Shown here: positions 12,223 through 19,289 of the stretch, in pieces
How positions within the stretch are numbered: the first letter of the stretch is position 1
How the letters are laid out: the number at the start of each line of letters is the position of its first letter
Virus record (IMG/VR): IMGVR_UViG_3300028610_000426
Location: 1 to 64,000 of that record
Source: a virus
Length of the DNA: 64,000 nt
Direction: 5' to 3' (one strand)
Made by a program: the position numbers and the translations under genes
Notes under the pieces: generated by a model
Seen by the model: the letters and a program-made list of their open reading frames with translations, nothing else
Told to the model about the DNA's origin: nothing
Databases searched by the model: none

Positions 12223-12255
12223 ATATTAACCATTAACTGCTATAATGGTTAATAT
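12223..12255 (+). other. Perfect 13-bp hairpin upstream of the 12,276 gene
   Basis: ATATTAACCATTA (12223-12235) pairs with TAATGGTTAATAT (12243-12255) around a seven-base loop. There is no T-run. It may be a 5' leader hairpin or an operator. Confidence 0.65.
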
Positions 12256-12275
12256 ATGATCCAAAAGGACAGATT

Positions 12276-12446
12276 ATGATGTTATATCCAAAAATGACAA
12301 TCCCTTTATTAAACCACAGATTTCCACCGTTGTTGGTTGGACCACACCCAAACTTTACTGGAGAGGTTCAAAGGAATTGTCGAAACGGGTTTTCATATTT
12401 GTTAATAAGGTTGACACACCAAACATATTTTATGTTGGTGCAATAA
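12276..12446 (+). CDS. Possible small protein, 56 aa
   Basis: ATG-ATG (12276, 12279) follows AAAAGGAC at suitable spacing, and the frame stays open to TAA one base before tRNA-Phe. The product is basic and hydrophobic (MMLYPKMTIPLLNHRFPP). No relatives are known and it might be fortuitous, but otherwise this 300-base interval is empty. Confidence 0.4.
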   Translation: MMLYPKMTIPLLNHRFPPLLVGPHPNFTGEVQRNCRNGFSYLLIRLTHQTYFMLVQ

Positions 12447-12447
12447 T

Positions 12448-12523
12448 GGGACTGTAGCTCAAACGGTAGAGCGCCTGATTGAAGATCAGGGCGTAGTTGG
12501 TTCAATACCAGCCAGTCCCACCA
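12448..12523 (+). tRNA. tRNA-Phe (GAA)
   Basis: GGGACTG pairs with CAGTCCC. The anticodon stem is CCTGA/TCAGG with loop TTGAAGA, and the T arm is GTTGG-TTCAATA-CCAGC. A73 and CCA are encoded. Confidence 0.96.
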
Positions 12524-12526
12524 AAC

Positions 12527-12601
12527 GAGTCTGTAGCTCAGTGGGAGAGCATCTGGTTTACACCCAGAATGCCGTAGGTTCAAGCCCTACCAGACTCACC
12601 A
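12527..12601 (+). tRNA. tRNA-Val (TAC)
   Basis: GAGTCTG pairs with CAGACTC. The anticodon stem is TCTGG/CCAGA with loop TTTACAC, and the T arm is GTAGG-TTCAAGC-CCTAC. A73 and CCA are encoded. Confidence 0.96.
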
Positions 12602-12617
12602 AATATAAGGAATTCAC

Positions 12618-12860
12618 ATGGAATTCATTGGAACGGTTAAGTTCAATACTGAAGTCTTTGACAAGACACAGAAAACCATCTATAATATGGATATTAAGGA
12701 AGAACTGTTTTTTATAATGATGAATGAACTAGGTGAACAGATAAAGGTTTGGATTGAAGAACAGTATGGTGAGGAAATGAAATACAAATTCGGTATCCAA
12801 GAATGTGGGTGTTGGGGTTTTTATCCCCACTCATGTTGGAAGAACAGTCGCCCGGTGTAG
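12618..12860 (+). CDS. Hypothetical protein, 80 aa, stop codon inside tRNA-Ile
   Basis: ATG follows TAAGGAATTC. The N-terminal part is charged and helical; the end contains CGCW and a Cys/Trp segment. The stop TAG (12858-12860) is formed by the conserved T8-A9-G10 of tRNA-Ile, so the last codons are the acceptor 5' strand. Function is unknown. Confidence 0.7.
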   Translation: MEFIGTVKFNTEVFDKTQKTIYNMDIKEELFFIMMNELGEQIKVWIEEQYGEEMKYKFGIQECGCWGFYPHSCWKNSRPV

Positions 12861-12925
12861 CTAAGCGGCTTAGCACCGTCCCGATAAGGCGGGGCACATT
12901 GGTTCGAATCCAATCACCGGGACCA
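12851..12925 (+). tRNA. tRNA-Ile (GAT)
   Basis: CCCGGTG pairs with CACCGGG. The anticodon stem is CCGTC/GGCGG with loop CCGATAA, and the T arm is ATTGG-TTCGAAT-CCAAT. A73 and CCA are encoded. Ten bases overlap the upstream coding region. Confidence 0.94.
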
Positions 12926-12946
12926 TATAATTCACAGGAGGTTGTT

Positions 12947-13384
12947 ATGAAAAAGTTGAGTATTATCCTGTTAGTATTGGCCTTTTCTTTGGTCTTCGCT
13001 GTTCCGGTCATAGCCAATACCCCGGAATCGGGAGAGACTGTCGAAACTCTTCAGTATACTAAAGATAATTACCGGGATGCATACGCCGGGTTAATTACGG
13101 ATTATACTGATCAAGAAGTGGGGGTGGGAGCCGTTCTTATAGATCAAAGTCAGATTGACATTATAACCGAATCAGAGGTTATTGAATTAGTATGGGCTTA
13201 CGAATGGAAAGAGGGGTTTGGGCGGATAATTCATTATACAGGTATGACTGGGAGAACTCCTGTTCTGGTGCTTATCGTTCAAAGCTTAGAAGAATTGCAT
13301 TATGTTTATGCGGCTCATGAAGCTACGAGGTTTCTTAATATGTGGTTAGAAATTCGATTCATTACGCCGGGAATATTTGAATGA
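12947..13384 (+). CDS. Exported protein with signal peptide, 145 aa
   Basis: A clear Sec signal (MKKLSIILLVLAFSLVF, cleavage likely after VIA-NTPE) precedes a soluble alpha/beta domain of unknown type. ATG 12947 follows CACAGGAGG. The stop overlaps the next start as ATGA. It probably acts in the periplasm or at the surface. Confidence 0.82.
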   Translation: MKKLSIILLVLAFSLVFAVPVIANTPESGETVETLQYTKDNYRDAYAGLITDYTDQEVGVGAVLIDQSQIDIITESEVIELVWAYEWKEGFGRIIHYTGMTGRTPVLVLIVQSLEELHYVYAAHEATRFLNMWLEIRFITPGIFE

Positions 13385-13896
13385 TTGACCCGTCAACCCT
13401 TATGATAGTGACCATTGGTCTCCCCCGGAGCGGTAAATCCACATGGGCCAAAAAGATGGCCAAGGAAAAAGGATACGCTATCGTCAACCCGGACGCTATC
13501 CGGTTGGCCCTTCACGGTCAAGCTTTTTATGGGGATGCTGAACCTATGGTGTGGGGTATCGCCCAGACTATGACCCGTGCCCTGTATGAAGCTGGACACC
13601 GGGGAGTTATTATCGATGCTACTAACACCACAGAGAAGCGCCGGATCATGTGGCGTATGATGCACCCTCGGATTATCTGGGCGGTCTTTGATGTGCCTTT
13701 GGAGGTTTGTATTGCACGGGCCAAGGAAGGTGATAACTCCGATCTTTTTGATATCATTATGAGGATGCACAAAGCCATGGAACCTCTGAGGGATGAGGAT
13801 CAGGCATCTTTTATTGATCAAACGGGGAATAGGTTGAAACATGAACCATCGGGGTGGAGAAAGAGTCCAGACTTTCAAGAAGGATCAACGGTATGA
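13381..13896 (+). CDS. P-loop kinase, polynucleotide-kinase-like, 171 aa
   Basis: A Walker A motif at residues 13-20 (GLPRSGKST) is followed by the features of the PNK/zeta-like small kinase group: IVNPDAIRLALHG, GVIIDATNTT and an Arg-rich lid region. It most resembles the kinase domain of phage Pnkp or predicted tRNA/RNA 5'-kinases and lacks a phosphatase domain. In this RNA-rich region a role in RNA end repair is plausible but unproven. Confidence 0.82.
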   Translation: MIDPSTLMIVTIGLPRSGKSTWAKKMAKEKGYAIVNPDAIRLALHGQAFYGDAEPMVWGIAQTMTRALYEAGHRGVIIDATNTTEKRRIMWRMMHPRIIWAVFDVPLEVCIARAKEGDNSDLFDIIMRMHKAMEPLRDEDQASFIDQTGNRLKHEPSGWRKSPDFQEGSTV

Positions 13897-14096
13897 TAAA
13901 AGTTTTTTTGATGGATGGGAATGCTCCCATATCCACTTTTCATCTATCCGTTTTACCGAAATCGGGAGAACGGCTTCTCGTGAACATCAAAGGTATCATT
14001 CGGAAGTATGAGGTAGAGCGGCTAGAATTTTACGTCCAACCCGGCGAACCAGAAAATTCGCATATTAAGTTATACTGTTTTGAGGTTGATTTATGA
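13893..14096 (+). CDS. Hypothetical protein, 67 aa
   Basis: ATG 13893 overlaps the kinase stop (ATGA) and is preceded by AAGGA. It is a small beta-rich protein with no recognised domain. Confidence 0.7.
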   Translation: MIKVFLMDGNAPISTFHLSVLPKSGERLLVNIKGIIRKYEVERLEFYVQPGEPENSHIKLYCFEVDL

Positions 14097-14380
14097 CTGG
14101 AGAAAAGACTCTTCAAATAAAAGAAGTGACCCACGATTTGACTATTCACGAACAGGCAATGATTTTGGCGGTCTCTCATCTTGTTCCGATACAACGGGGA
14201 ATTGTTGTGATGGTGGGTGTATATCCGTTTGTTGTCTGGAATAACGGGACTCACATCCTTGTTCTTAAATGGGATGGACCGGATAAACACCCATCTCCCG
14301 GCACTATAGTTGACATGCAAGATCAAAATACGGAACTATTAGAAAGTCTTAATGTTCCAAAGGGAGCGATGTTGAACTAA
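14093..14380 (+). CDS. Hypothetical protein, 95 aa
   Basis: Starts with ATGA overlap. The middle is hydrophobic and beta-rich (GIVVMVGVYPFVVW). No family is recognised. Confidence 0.7.
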   Translation: MTGEKTLQIKEVTHDLTIHEQAMILAVSHLVPIQRGIVVMVGVYPFVVWNNGTHILVLKWDGPDKHPSPGTIVDMQDQNTELLESLNVPKGAMLN

Positions 14381-14435
14381 TGAGGGGGTGGTTGAAATTA
14401 AACCATCTTCTGATGAAATTTCACCCAAAACATGA

Positions 14436-14455
14436 TTTTCACCGGATGGTGAAAA
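14436..14455 (+). promoter_or_regulatory. Hairpin touching the SD of the 14,468 gene
   Basis: TTTTCACC (14436-14443) pairs with GGTGAAAA (14448-14455) around GGAT. The last two A's of the stem are the first of AAGGAGG. Folding would crowd the ribosome site and could modulate translation. Confidence 0.5.
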
Positions 14456-14467
14456 GGAGGATTAAGA

Positions 14468-14632
14468 ATGAAATGTTATAAAGAATTGTGGGATGAGATT
14501 TTTTATGAATATATAACACAAACCCCTCATAACACGCTTGCTCATAAAAGCGATGCTGAGCGTTTGGAGGATCGCATTGGAATTTTTCTTTCCCGTCTTG
14601 ATGAAAAGGAAATAAATGAAAATGGACTGTGA
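14468..14632 (+). CDS. Hypothetical conserved-looking protein, 54 aa
   Basis: ATG 14468 follows AAAAGGAGG. The product is helical and charged (YITQTPHNTLAHKSDAERLE). The stop lies within the next gene, which starts 17 bases earlier. Function is unknown. Confidence 0.7.
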   Translation: MKCYKELWDEIFYEYITQTPHNTLAHKSDAERLEDRIGIFLSRLDEKEINENGL

Positions 14633-15044
14633 TGGGTCTAAAAAATGTAAAGGTAAAAAACTTGGGGGGCATTGGGGAGATTGTCCGGCTTCTCCTGTAA
14701 GTGTGGGGGAAGAGATTATCGTGATAGACCCGGCGGTGGCTGATAAAGACATTACCACATATTCCATTCCTGTTCCACAATGTGATCTATGTGGATTTAC
14801 CCCAGCGGCCATGCAGATAGAAGAAGATATCCCACAGAATCCGAGTGATATTACAGAAGCGCCGTCTATCACTCGTTACTGTCTGGCCTGTTATAGTGGT
14901 CGGAAGATGATACACGAATTGGTCAAGAAAATTTTCCACCATAAATTGCAACCATCAAGGGATACTATGGTGGAAATGGAAAAGACTGTTGGAGAGATTG
15001 TCTCGATGAGTAGAAAGGTATTTCTCTCCTACGAAGATAAATAG
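14616..15044 (+). CDS. Cysteine-containing protein, 142 aa
   Basis: Two paired-cysteine regions (CDLC and CLAC) suggest one zinc site, followed by a helical C-terminus. The start at 14616 overlaps the previous gene, with AAAAGGAAAT upstream. Function is unknown. Confidence 0.75.
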   Translation: MKMDCDGSKKCKGKKLGGHWGDCPASPVSVGEEIIVIDPAVADKDITTYSIPVPQCDLCGFTPAAMQIEEDIPQNPSDITEAPSITRYCLACYSGRKMIHELVKKIFHHKLQPSRDTMVEMEKTVGEIVSMSRKVFLSYEDK

Positions 15045-15061
15045 TTGTAGAAGGTATATAT

Positions 15062-15134
15062 GGGGCGGCCAGCGGGACTGGATCGCTGATTTGCACTCAG
15101 AGGAACTAGGGTTCAATTCCCTATCGCTCCACCA
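15062..15134 (+). tRNA. tRNA-Ala (TGC), reduced D arm
   Basis: GGGGCGG pairs with TCGCTCC including G3-U70, the alanine identity pair. The anticodon loop is TTTGCAC in a four-pair stem with a mismatch at its base, and the T arm is TAGGG-TTCAATT-CCCTA. A73 and CCA are encoded. The D arm is unusually compact: CCAG/CTGG stacks directly on the acceptor. Confidence 0.85.
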
Positions 15135-15153
15135 ATTATTTTTGGAGACGTAG

Positions 15154-15378
15154 ATGGCGTTTTTAATGAACCAGAAAGCGAAATGTCCAGAATGCAAAAC
15201 GACCTATGAGGTTTTTCGGGTAAGACAGGATGAACCCATTATAGAACCTTGTGGCCCGTGCGCTGTGGAAAAAATGGCTGAATTGTTTTTCAGACAGCCA
15301 GAGCAAATTGAGTTTGAATTCGCTTTCTCACATAAGAAAGTCCTGCGTTTTGGGCTGGGGTCGTTGCTTAAAGCATAA
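15154..15378 (+). CDS. Zinc-ribbon protein, 74 aa
   Basis: CPEC and CGPC, 25 residues apart, form a ribbon. ATG lies eight bases behind TTGGAG. Function is unknown. Confidence 0.75.
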   Translation: MAFLMNQKAKCPECKTTYEVFRVRQDEPIIEPCGPCAVEKMAELFFRQPEQIEFEFAFSHKKVLRFGLGSLLKA

Positions 15379-15425
15379 GACGTACACCCTTAACGTAGGC
15401 ATCCTTTACTACTGGGGCCAATCTA

Positions 15426-15460
15426 GCATAGTAACTCCTGTGGGTTAGGAGTTACTATGC
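15426..15460 (+). other. Perfect 14-bp hairpin upstream of tRNA-Pro
   Basis: GCATAGTAACTCCT (15426-15439) pairs with AGGAGTTACTATGC (15447-15460). No T-run follows, so it may be an RNase III-type processing signal or a leader hairpin. It is the strongest of the perfect hairpins near tRNAs. Confidence 0.7.
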
Positions 15461-15462
15461 AC

Positions 15463-15599
15463 AATCTATTCACATTTCTATTCGTAAATATGTCGGAGTA
15501 TAGCTGAGACTGGTTTAGCGCATGGTTTGGGGCCATGGGACGGAGGTTCGAATCCTCCTACTCCGACCACTTTTCTATTCAAAATCTATTCACGTTTCT
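15463..15599 (+). repeat. Direct repeats of 17 bases flanking tRNA-Pro
   Basis: AATCTATTCACATTTCT (15463-15479) recurs at 15583-15599 with one change (A to G), 120 bases apart, with tRNA-Pro between them. This could be the trace of a tRNA insertion or duplication. Confidence 0.7.
15494..15569 (+). tRNA. tRNA-Pro (TGG)
   Basis: CGGAGTA pairs with TACTCCG. The anticodon stem is CATGG/CCATG with loop TTTGGGG, and the T arm is GGAGG-TTCGAAT-CCTCC. A73 and CCA are encoded. Confidence 0.96.
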
Positions 15600-15614
15600 T
15601 ATATATATTTCTCC

Positions 15615-15642
15615 TTGACACTATCCCTTAATGTGTTACATT
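15615..15642 (+). promoter_or_regulatory. Sigma70-like promoter
   Basis: TTGACA (15615-15620), a 16-base spacer and TACATT (15637-15642), 26 bases before the ATG of the next gene. Confidence 0.7.
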
Positions 15643-15667
15643 ATAGATGTTGAAAGGAGATAGTATA

Positions 15668-16006
15668 ATGAGCAAAGACGAGGCTACGTTGGCGGTGTTT
15701 TATATGACTGAAGATATCAGGCATAGGGCTGAAACTGAAGCTGGTCATTATGAGCCTTATTGTTTAACTGATAGGAAGTATCCATTCCTTGAACCAGAAC
15801 AAGAGATCGCTTATAAATGGCAGACAGGACGGTTTGGTGGTTTTTGGATGGCTTTTTTTGATAACGTCCATCGGGCAGATAGTGGAAATCTTATGCGGTT
15901 GTTCAAAACGTTTCCAGTAGAAACATCTGCAATCAGATTATTTTATACTGTTCCCGGTTGGTACGAAGAGGTAGAGAAACTGGTTGAGGAATTTAAAGAC
16001 AAATAA
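15668..16006 (+). CDS. Hypothetical protein, 112 aa
   Basis: ATG 15668 follows AAAGGAGATAG and its own promoter. The product has a Phe/Trp-rich centre (GGFWMAFFDNVHRA) and a charged C-terminus. Function is unknown; it opens a run of small genes. Confidence 0.75.
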   Translation: MSKDEATLAVFYMTEDIRHRAETEAGHYEPYCLTDRKYPFLEPEQEIAYKWQTGRFGGFWMAFFDNVHRADSGNLMRLFKTFPVETSAIRLFYTVPGWYEEVEKLVEEFKDK

Positions 16007-16018
16007 GGGAGGTTTATC

Positions 16019-16186
16019 ATGGCTAGATTAACATGTTGCTGTTGTGGGGCTGACCTTGGGTTCGATGATTCAGACCCTTATGCTGACCCGGATTGCATGG
16101 AATGTTTACGCCGAGAAGATGAGGCACATGATGAAAGGGAAGACCTTTCGGTAGAAGAGGAACTGGATGTCGTTGGTGGCGTCTGA
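16019..16186 (+). CDS. Cysteine-cluster small protein, 55 aa
   Basis: CCCCG near the start and CMEC 20 residues later probably bind zinc, and the tail is strongly acidic. ATG follows GGGAGG. Function is unknown. Confidence 0.7.
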   Translation: MARLTCCCCGADLGFDDSDPYADPDCMECLRREDEAHDEREDLSVEEELDVVGGV

Positions 16187-16194
16187 ATGAATTT

Positions 16195-16560
16195 ATGAAC
16201 CTCTTACCTTTCATAATTTTTCCGGCGGAAGAGGACGCCACGTGTTATGTTTGCCGAAAAGATTTTCCGGCTGATAAAATATATCTTTGTGGTCCTGACC
16301 ATTATCCATATGACGGAAACTCAAACATGATTTGTGAGGATCATATTGACCCCGAAGCGGAAATCGTGATACTGGAAGATAAAGAAATTCCGTTATTTGG
16401 TTATGTCTGTCCTCACTGCAAAAAAACGTTTCCAGCATTTTATAAAAATAAAGGAATAGGGAGAATAGTGGGATATTGGGGAAACGGTCAGCGATACAAT
16501 TTTCGGGGACCAGTGGCAAATTTTAATCGCCATGTTAAAGCATGTTCAAAGAAGGAGTAA
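16195..16560 (+). CDS. Zinc-finger protein, 121 aa
   Basis: CYVC near residue 17 and a C-terminal C2H2 finger (CPHC, then H and C in FNRHVKAC) are visible. The start is ATG 16195, with a weak SD. Function is unknown; it may bind nucleic acid. Confidence 0.7.
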   Translation: MNLLPFIIFPAEEDATCYVCRKDFPADKIYLCGPDHYPYDGNSNMICEDHIDPEAEIVILEDKEIPLFGYVCPHCKKTFPAFYKNKGIGRIVGYWGNGQRYNFRGPVANFNRHVKACSKKE

Positions 16561-16562
16561 CC

Positions 16563-16922
16563 ATGTGGGAAGCTGAAGAGAATATCCAAGACCTTGAGGT
16601 TGGGGATAAGGTGACGATCCACGATCACTACCACGGCCCTACCAGACTTACAAAAGTGGTCCGTCTTACGAAGGCCATGATTGTGACCATAAAGGATGGC
16701 CGGGAAGAGAAATGGTCTCGCAAGACTGGTAGAAATTATGGTCAGGATTCCAACACGTGGTATACTGGACAGACTATTGCGGCCACGATGGATGATGATC
16801 ATTATGCTCTTATTCGCCGTATCCTAAAAACTCATTGTCCTCATATTAAATGGAAAGAGGTGACGGAGGCCACCTTGATAGAATTTTGGGGCTTTTACAA
16901 GTTGCTTCCACGGAAGGAGTAA
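16563..16922 (+). CDS. Hypothetical protein, 119 aa
   Basis: ATG 16563 follows AAGAAGGAG. The first half is beta-rich with a KOW/SH3-like look (LEVGDKVTIHDHYHGPTRL). The second half is helical. No firm family. Confidence 0.75.
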   Translation: MWEAEENIQDLEVGDKVTIHDHYHGPTRLTKVVRLTKAMIVTIKDGREEKWSRKTGRNYGQDSNTWYTGQTIAATMDDDHYALIRRILKTHCPHIKWKEVTEATLIEFWGFYKLLPRKE

Positions 16923-16924
16923 TT

Positions 16925-17260
16925 ATGAAAATGTGGCCGTTGAAGCATCTTAATTATGAGCGTTGTCCAATCTGCGGCGCAGAGGTACAGGGGTTGTATG
17001 TATCTTCTACCCATTGCTCTGGCGAACAGTTTGAACATGTCAAGTTTAAGTGTGGTGCCAAAATAAAATATGTACCAAACTTCAAACGAGAAGAAATTGA
17101 AACTCAGTGTTCCAAACATCCAGACGAGGTGGAGAAGTTAGTGCGGGATAAGGAAGCTCTGGAGAGTATTCTGAAAAGGGTCAACAAGAGTGCCCTGTCC
17201 GCTCACCGTAAGGAGGGTCTAAGGAGGCATATTGAATTCTTGATACCAAAGGAGTGGTAA
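16925..17260 (+). CDS. Zinc-ribbon protein, 111 aa
   Basis: CPICGAEV and later C-x(n)-C residues make an N-terminal ribbon; the C-terminal half is a charged helix. ATG 16925 follows GGAAGGAG. Function is unknown. Confidence 0.75.
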   Translation: MKMWPLKHLNYERCPICGAEVQGLYVSSTHCSGEQFEHVKFKCGAKIKYVPNFKREEIETQCSKHPDEVEKLVRDKEALESILKRVNKSALSAHRKEGLRRHIEFLIPKEW

Positions 17261-17261
17261 G

Positions 17262-17996
17262 ATGGCTTTATCAAATTGGGCAACAGTAGCTTTTGATCAT
17301 AAAGGACAGTCCGGTGTGGGTTGGATTAAGAATCCTCGTGGAACAGTTTTGCGTATCTACAAGAATTGGGTCTACCTGTCCAATAAGAAGATGTGGACTG
17401 AAGGCATGGATTATATACACCCGACTATCGCCCACATCAATGCGGGTGATCTGACTGTCGGTGGATTTGAAATTCATGCTAAACGTGGCCCTCAGAATAC
17501 CATCTTCGTAGTGGGGAGTTATCGGTATGGCCGGGGATACAATAGACGGTTCTTCGGAGGTATCGGTGGGAACCCGTGGCGTGATATAGTAGCTGACGTG
17601 CTGAAGGAACACGGCATTGTCGATGACGGGGAAGATATATGGTGTGACACGTGGGAGATTGACCCAGACGGTGATGAGATTCGTTCAGTGGTGAGCGCCC
17701 GGACCCAAAAGGCTCTTACCTATCACCGGGAAAGAGAACACGGCAAGTACGATATCTCCAAGGATTATCTGGGGATCACCAAAAGGACATTCCAAGAGTT
17801 TTGTGTCTGGTTGGGACACCTTGATTTGATACATGATAAAAAGTATCAAGAGTGGTATAACACTATAACAAATTTGGACCCCGTGTGTTACAATCAGGGT
17901 GATGCATTTTTTGGTGGAGTGCTTGGAGTTGACATTCCAACGTCTCCAATAGGGGGAGTACAGGAAATTCCAATGTTGATTCAATTATTAATTTGA
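17262..17996 (+). CDS. Hypothetical protein, 244 aa
   Basis: Soluble Trp- and Gly-rich protein with short Asp-rich stretches. It lies one base after the previous stop with AAAGGAGTGG upstream. No known family; it is among the larger unassigned genes of region 1. A TATAAATA box lies at its stop codon. Confidence 0.75.
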   Translation: MALSNWATVAFDHKGQSGVGWIKNPRGTVLRIYKNWVYLSNKKMWTEGMDYIHPTIAHINAGDLTVGGFEIHAKRGPQNTIFVVGSYRYGRGYNRRFFGGIGGNPWRDIVADVLKEHGIVDDGEDIWCDTWEIDPDGDEIRSVVSARTQKALTYHREREHGKYDISKDYLGITKRTFQEFCVWLGHLDLIHDKKYQEWYNTITNLDPVCYNQGDAFFGGVLGVDIPTSPIGGVQEIPMLIQLLI

Positions 17997-18004
17997 TATA
18001 AATA
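17997..18004 (+). promoter_or_regulatory. T4-late-like TATAAATA box
   Basis: TATAAATA overlaps the end of the 17,262 gene, 19 bases before the next ATG. It matches the T4 late consensus recognised by gp55-type sigma factors; no gp55 gene is visible in the window. Confidence 0.45.
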
Positions 18005-18022
18005 TTTACTTGGAGGTTTATC

Positions 18023-18220
18023 ATGGCGTTCTGGATATGGTTGGCGCTTATCACTGGATTGCTGGCTGGCTGGGCTTCTGGGTACTCCATCGGGAATCAA
18101 GCTGGACAGATGGATGAACGCCGGAAATGGGAAGAGTGGTCTGAAAATCTAGCCAACCATTTCAGAGATGCTCAAGATGTTGGTTCTGAAAATTATATTA
18201 GAAACGAAAGGCCGGAGTAG
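18023..18220 (+). CDS. Single-pass membrane protein, 65 aa, stop inside tRNA-Thr
   Basis: Residues 3-25 are hydrophobic with small residues (IWLALITGLLAGWASG), followed by a charged cytoplasmic part. ATG follows TTGGAGG. The stop TAG (18218-18220) is T8-A9-G10 of tRNA-Thr, so the final codons are tRNA acceptor sequence. Confidence 0.75.
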   Translation: MAFWIWLALITGLLAGWASGYSIGNQAGQMDERRKWEEWSENLANHFRDAQDVGSENYIRNERPE

Positions 18221-18287
18221 CTTTAATTGGTAGAGCGCCGCACTTGTAATGCGGATGTTGCGGGTTCAAGTCCTGTCTCCGGCTCCA
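18211..18287 (+). tRNA. tRNA-Thr (TGT)
   Basis: GCCGGAG pairs with CTCCGGC. The anticodon stem is CCGCA/TGCGG with loop CTTGTAA, and the T arm is GCGGG-TTCAAGT-CCTGT. T73 and CCA are encoded. Ten bases overlap the upstream coding region. Confidence 0.95.
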
Positions 18288-18305
18288 TTTTATTTTGAGG
18301 TGATT

Positions 18306-18812
18306 ATGAAAATTCCGTCATGGCTCCAGAAACAATTGACCTTCGTTCTGACAGAGGCTGGGGATGTGGTCCGGGCGTATAACACAGACGCCAAAGATTT
18401 GAAAGACAAGGTGGCACGTCTCCAGAAATCCCTTAGCTGGCTCTTGAAGAAATATCCTAAATACATATTCGATGATGAGGGCGTGAAGTGGTTCGTCACT
18501 ACCATCGGCTATAAACCCGTATACATTCTTTATGGTCCCCGCAAAGGAGAATGTGTTGGAACACTGTTGATGGATCAGCGAACTCCGGGATATTTTGATA
18601 CGGAAGCAGATGCTATTGAGTGTGTTCTGGGGAACCATATGGATATCTTTGAATACAGTTATGTTTATGCCATTATCGAACCGTTTGGTTCCGGACTCTA
18701 CCCGAATGAGTCTTATAAACGGGAGAGATTCTTCTGGTGGTACGCTGGGAAGTATATGGAAATTGGCCGACCCCATTGGGCCAAACAAACGGTGAATTGG
18801 GGAATGGGATGA
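18306..18812 (+). CDS. Hypothetical protein, 168 aa
   Basis: ATG 18306 follows TTGAGGTG. The N-terminus is helical and amphipathic, and the middle contains a beta region with LYGPRKGECVG. No known family. The stop overlaps the next ATG. Confidence 0.75.
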   Translation: MKIPSWLQKQLTFVLTEAGDVVRAYNTDAKDLKDKVARLQKSLSWLLKKYPKYIFDDEGVKWFVTTIGYKPVYILYGPRKGECVGTLLMDQRTPGYFDTEADAIECVLGNHMDIFEYSYVYAIIEPFGSGLYPNESYKRERFFWWYAGKYMEIGRPHWAKQTVNWGMG

Positions 18813-19027
18813 CAACTAACACTGATAAAAGATTAGGGGTGAAGAAACATAAGGATTGGTGTTGCTATTGGGGGTTCGGTCGGGATACAACGATGTGCTG
18901 TTGTTTTGAGTGTACCTGTAATGATGATTGTAGTTACGCTTGTGCTGGGGAATGTGGTTGTAAAAGTTGCCACGTTTCAATGACTATACAGGAGTGTTAC
19001 CGTGACATTAAAAATAGAAAGACGTAG
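18809..19027 (+). CDS. Cysteine-rich protein, 72 aa
   Basis: Thirteen cysteines are concentrated in CCYWGF, CCCFECTC and CAGECGCKSC. The last block resembles the end of the 8,465 protein. Probably zinc-binding. It overlaps the next gene by 26 bases. Confidence 0.75.
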   Translation: MTTNTDKRLGVKKHKDWCCYWGFGRDTTMCCCFECTCNDDCSYACAGECGCKSCHVSMTIQECYRDIKNRKT

Positions 19028-19289
19028 CTTTCTAAAGACTTTGGGCGCTGGTTTTGCGTTAATGGCTGTCAGTCCTACCAAATTGTTGGCTATGCTCCCG
19101 AAACCAAATTCGGGACCATTCGTTTTTATCAGTGATTGGCATTACGGAATTGATAGTATAGATATGGAATTTCATTTGAGAAAAATTCTAACAACGGAAT
19201 TTGGTGAACGAATTGACCAAGACCTTTTAATGACAATGGGAGACACATTTCATGAAACGCTTTTTTCGAAGAATGCGGTCACGGATTAG
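19002..19289 (+). CDS. Twin-arginine-signal protein, 95 aa, truncated phosphoesterase-like
   Basis: The N-terminus ERRSFLKTLGAGFALMAVS fits the Tat motif (R-R-x-F-L-K), followed by a hydrophobic stretch. After it, FVFISDWHYG and MTMGDTFHE resemble the first two metal motifs of calcineurin-like phosphoesterases. The protein ends before the GNH(D/E) motif, so it looks like a fragment or a minimal exported domain. GTG start behind AGGAG. A Tat-exported phage protein is uncommon. Confidence 0.7.
   Translation: MTLKIERRSFLKTLGAGFALMAVSPTKLLAMLPKPNSGPFVFISDWHYGIDSIDMEFHLRKILTTEFGERIDQDLLMTMGDTFHETLFSKNAVTD

Noticed and set aside
12411-12436. Promoter with TTGACA before tRNA-Phe
   Set aside because: The only TATGTT-like -10 lies 14 bases away, too close for a normal sigma70 promoter.
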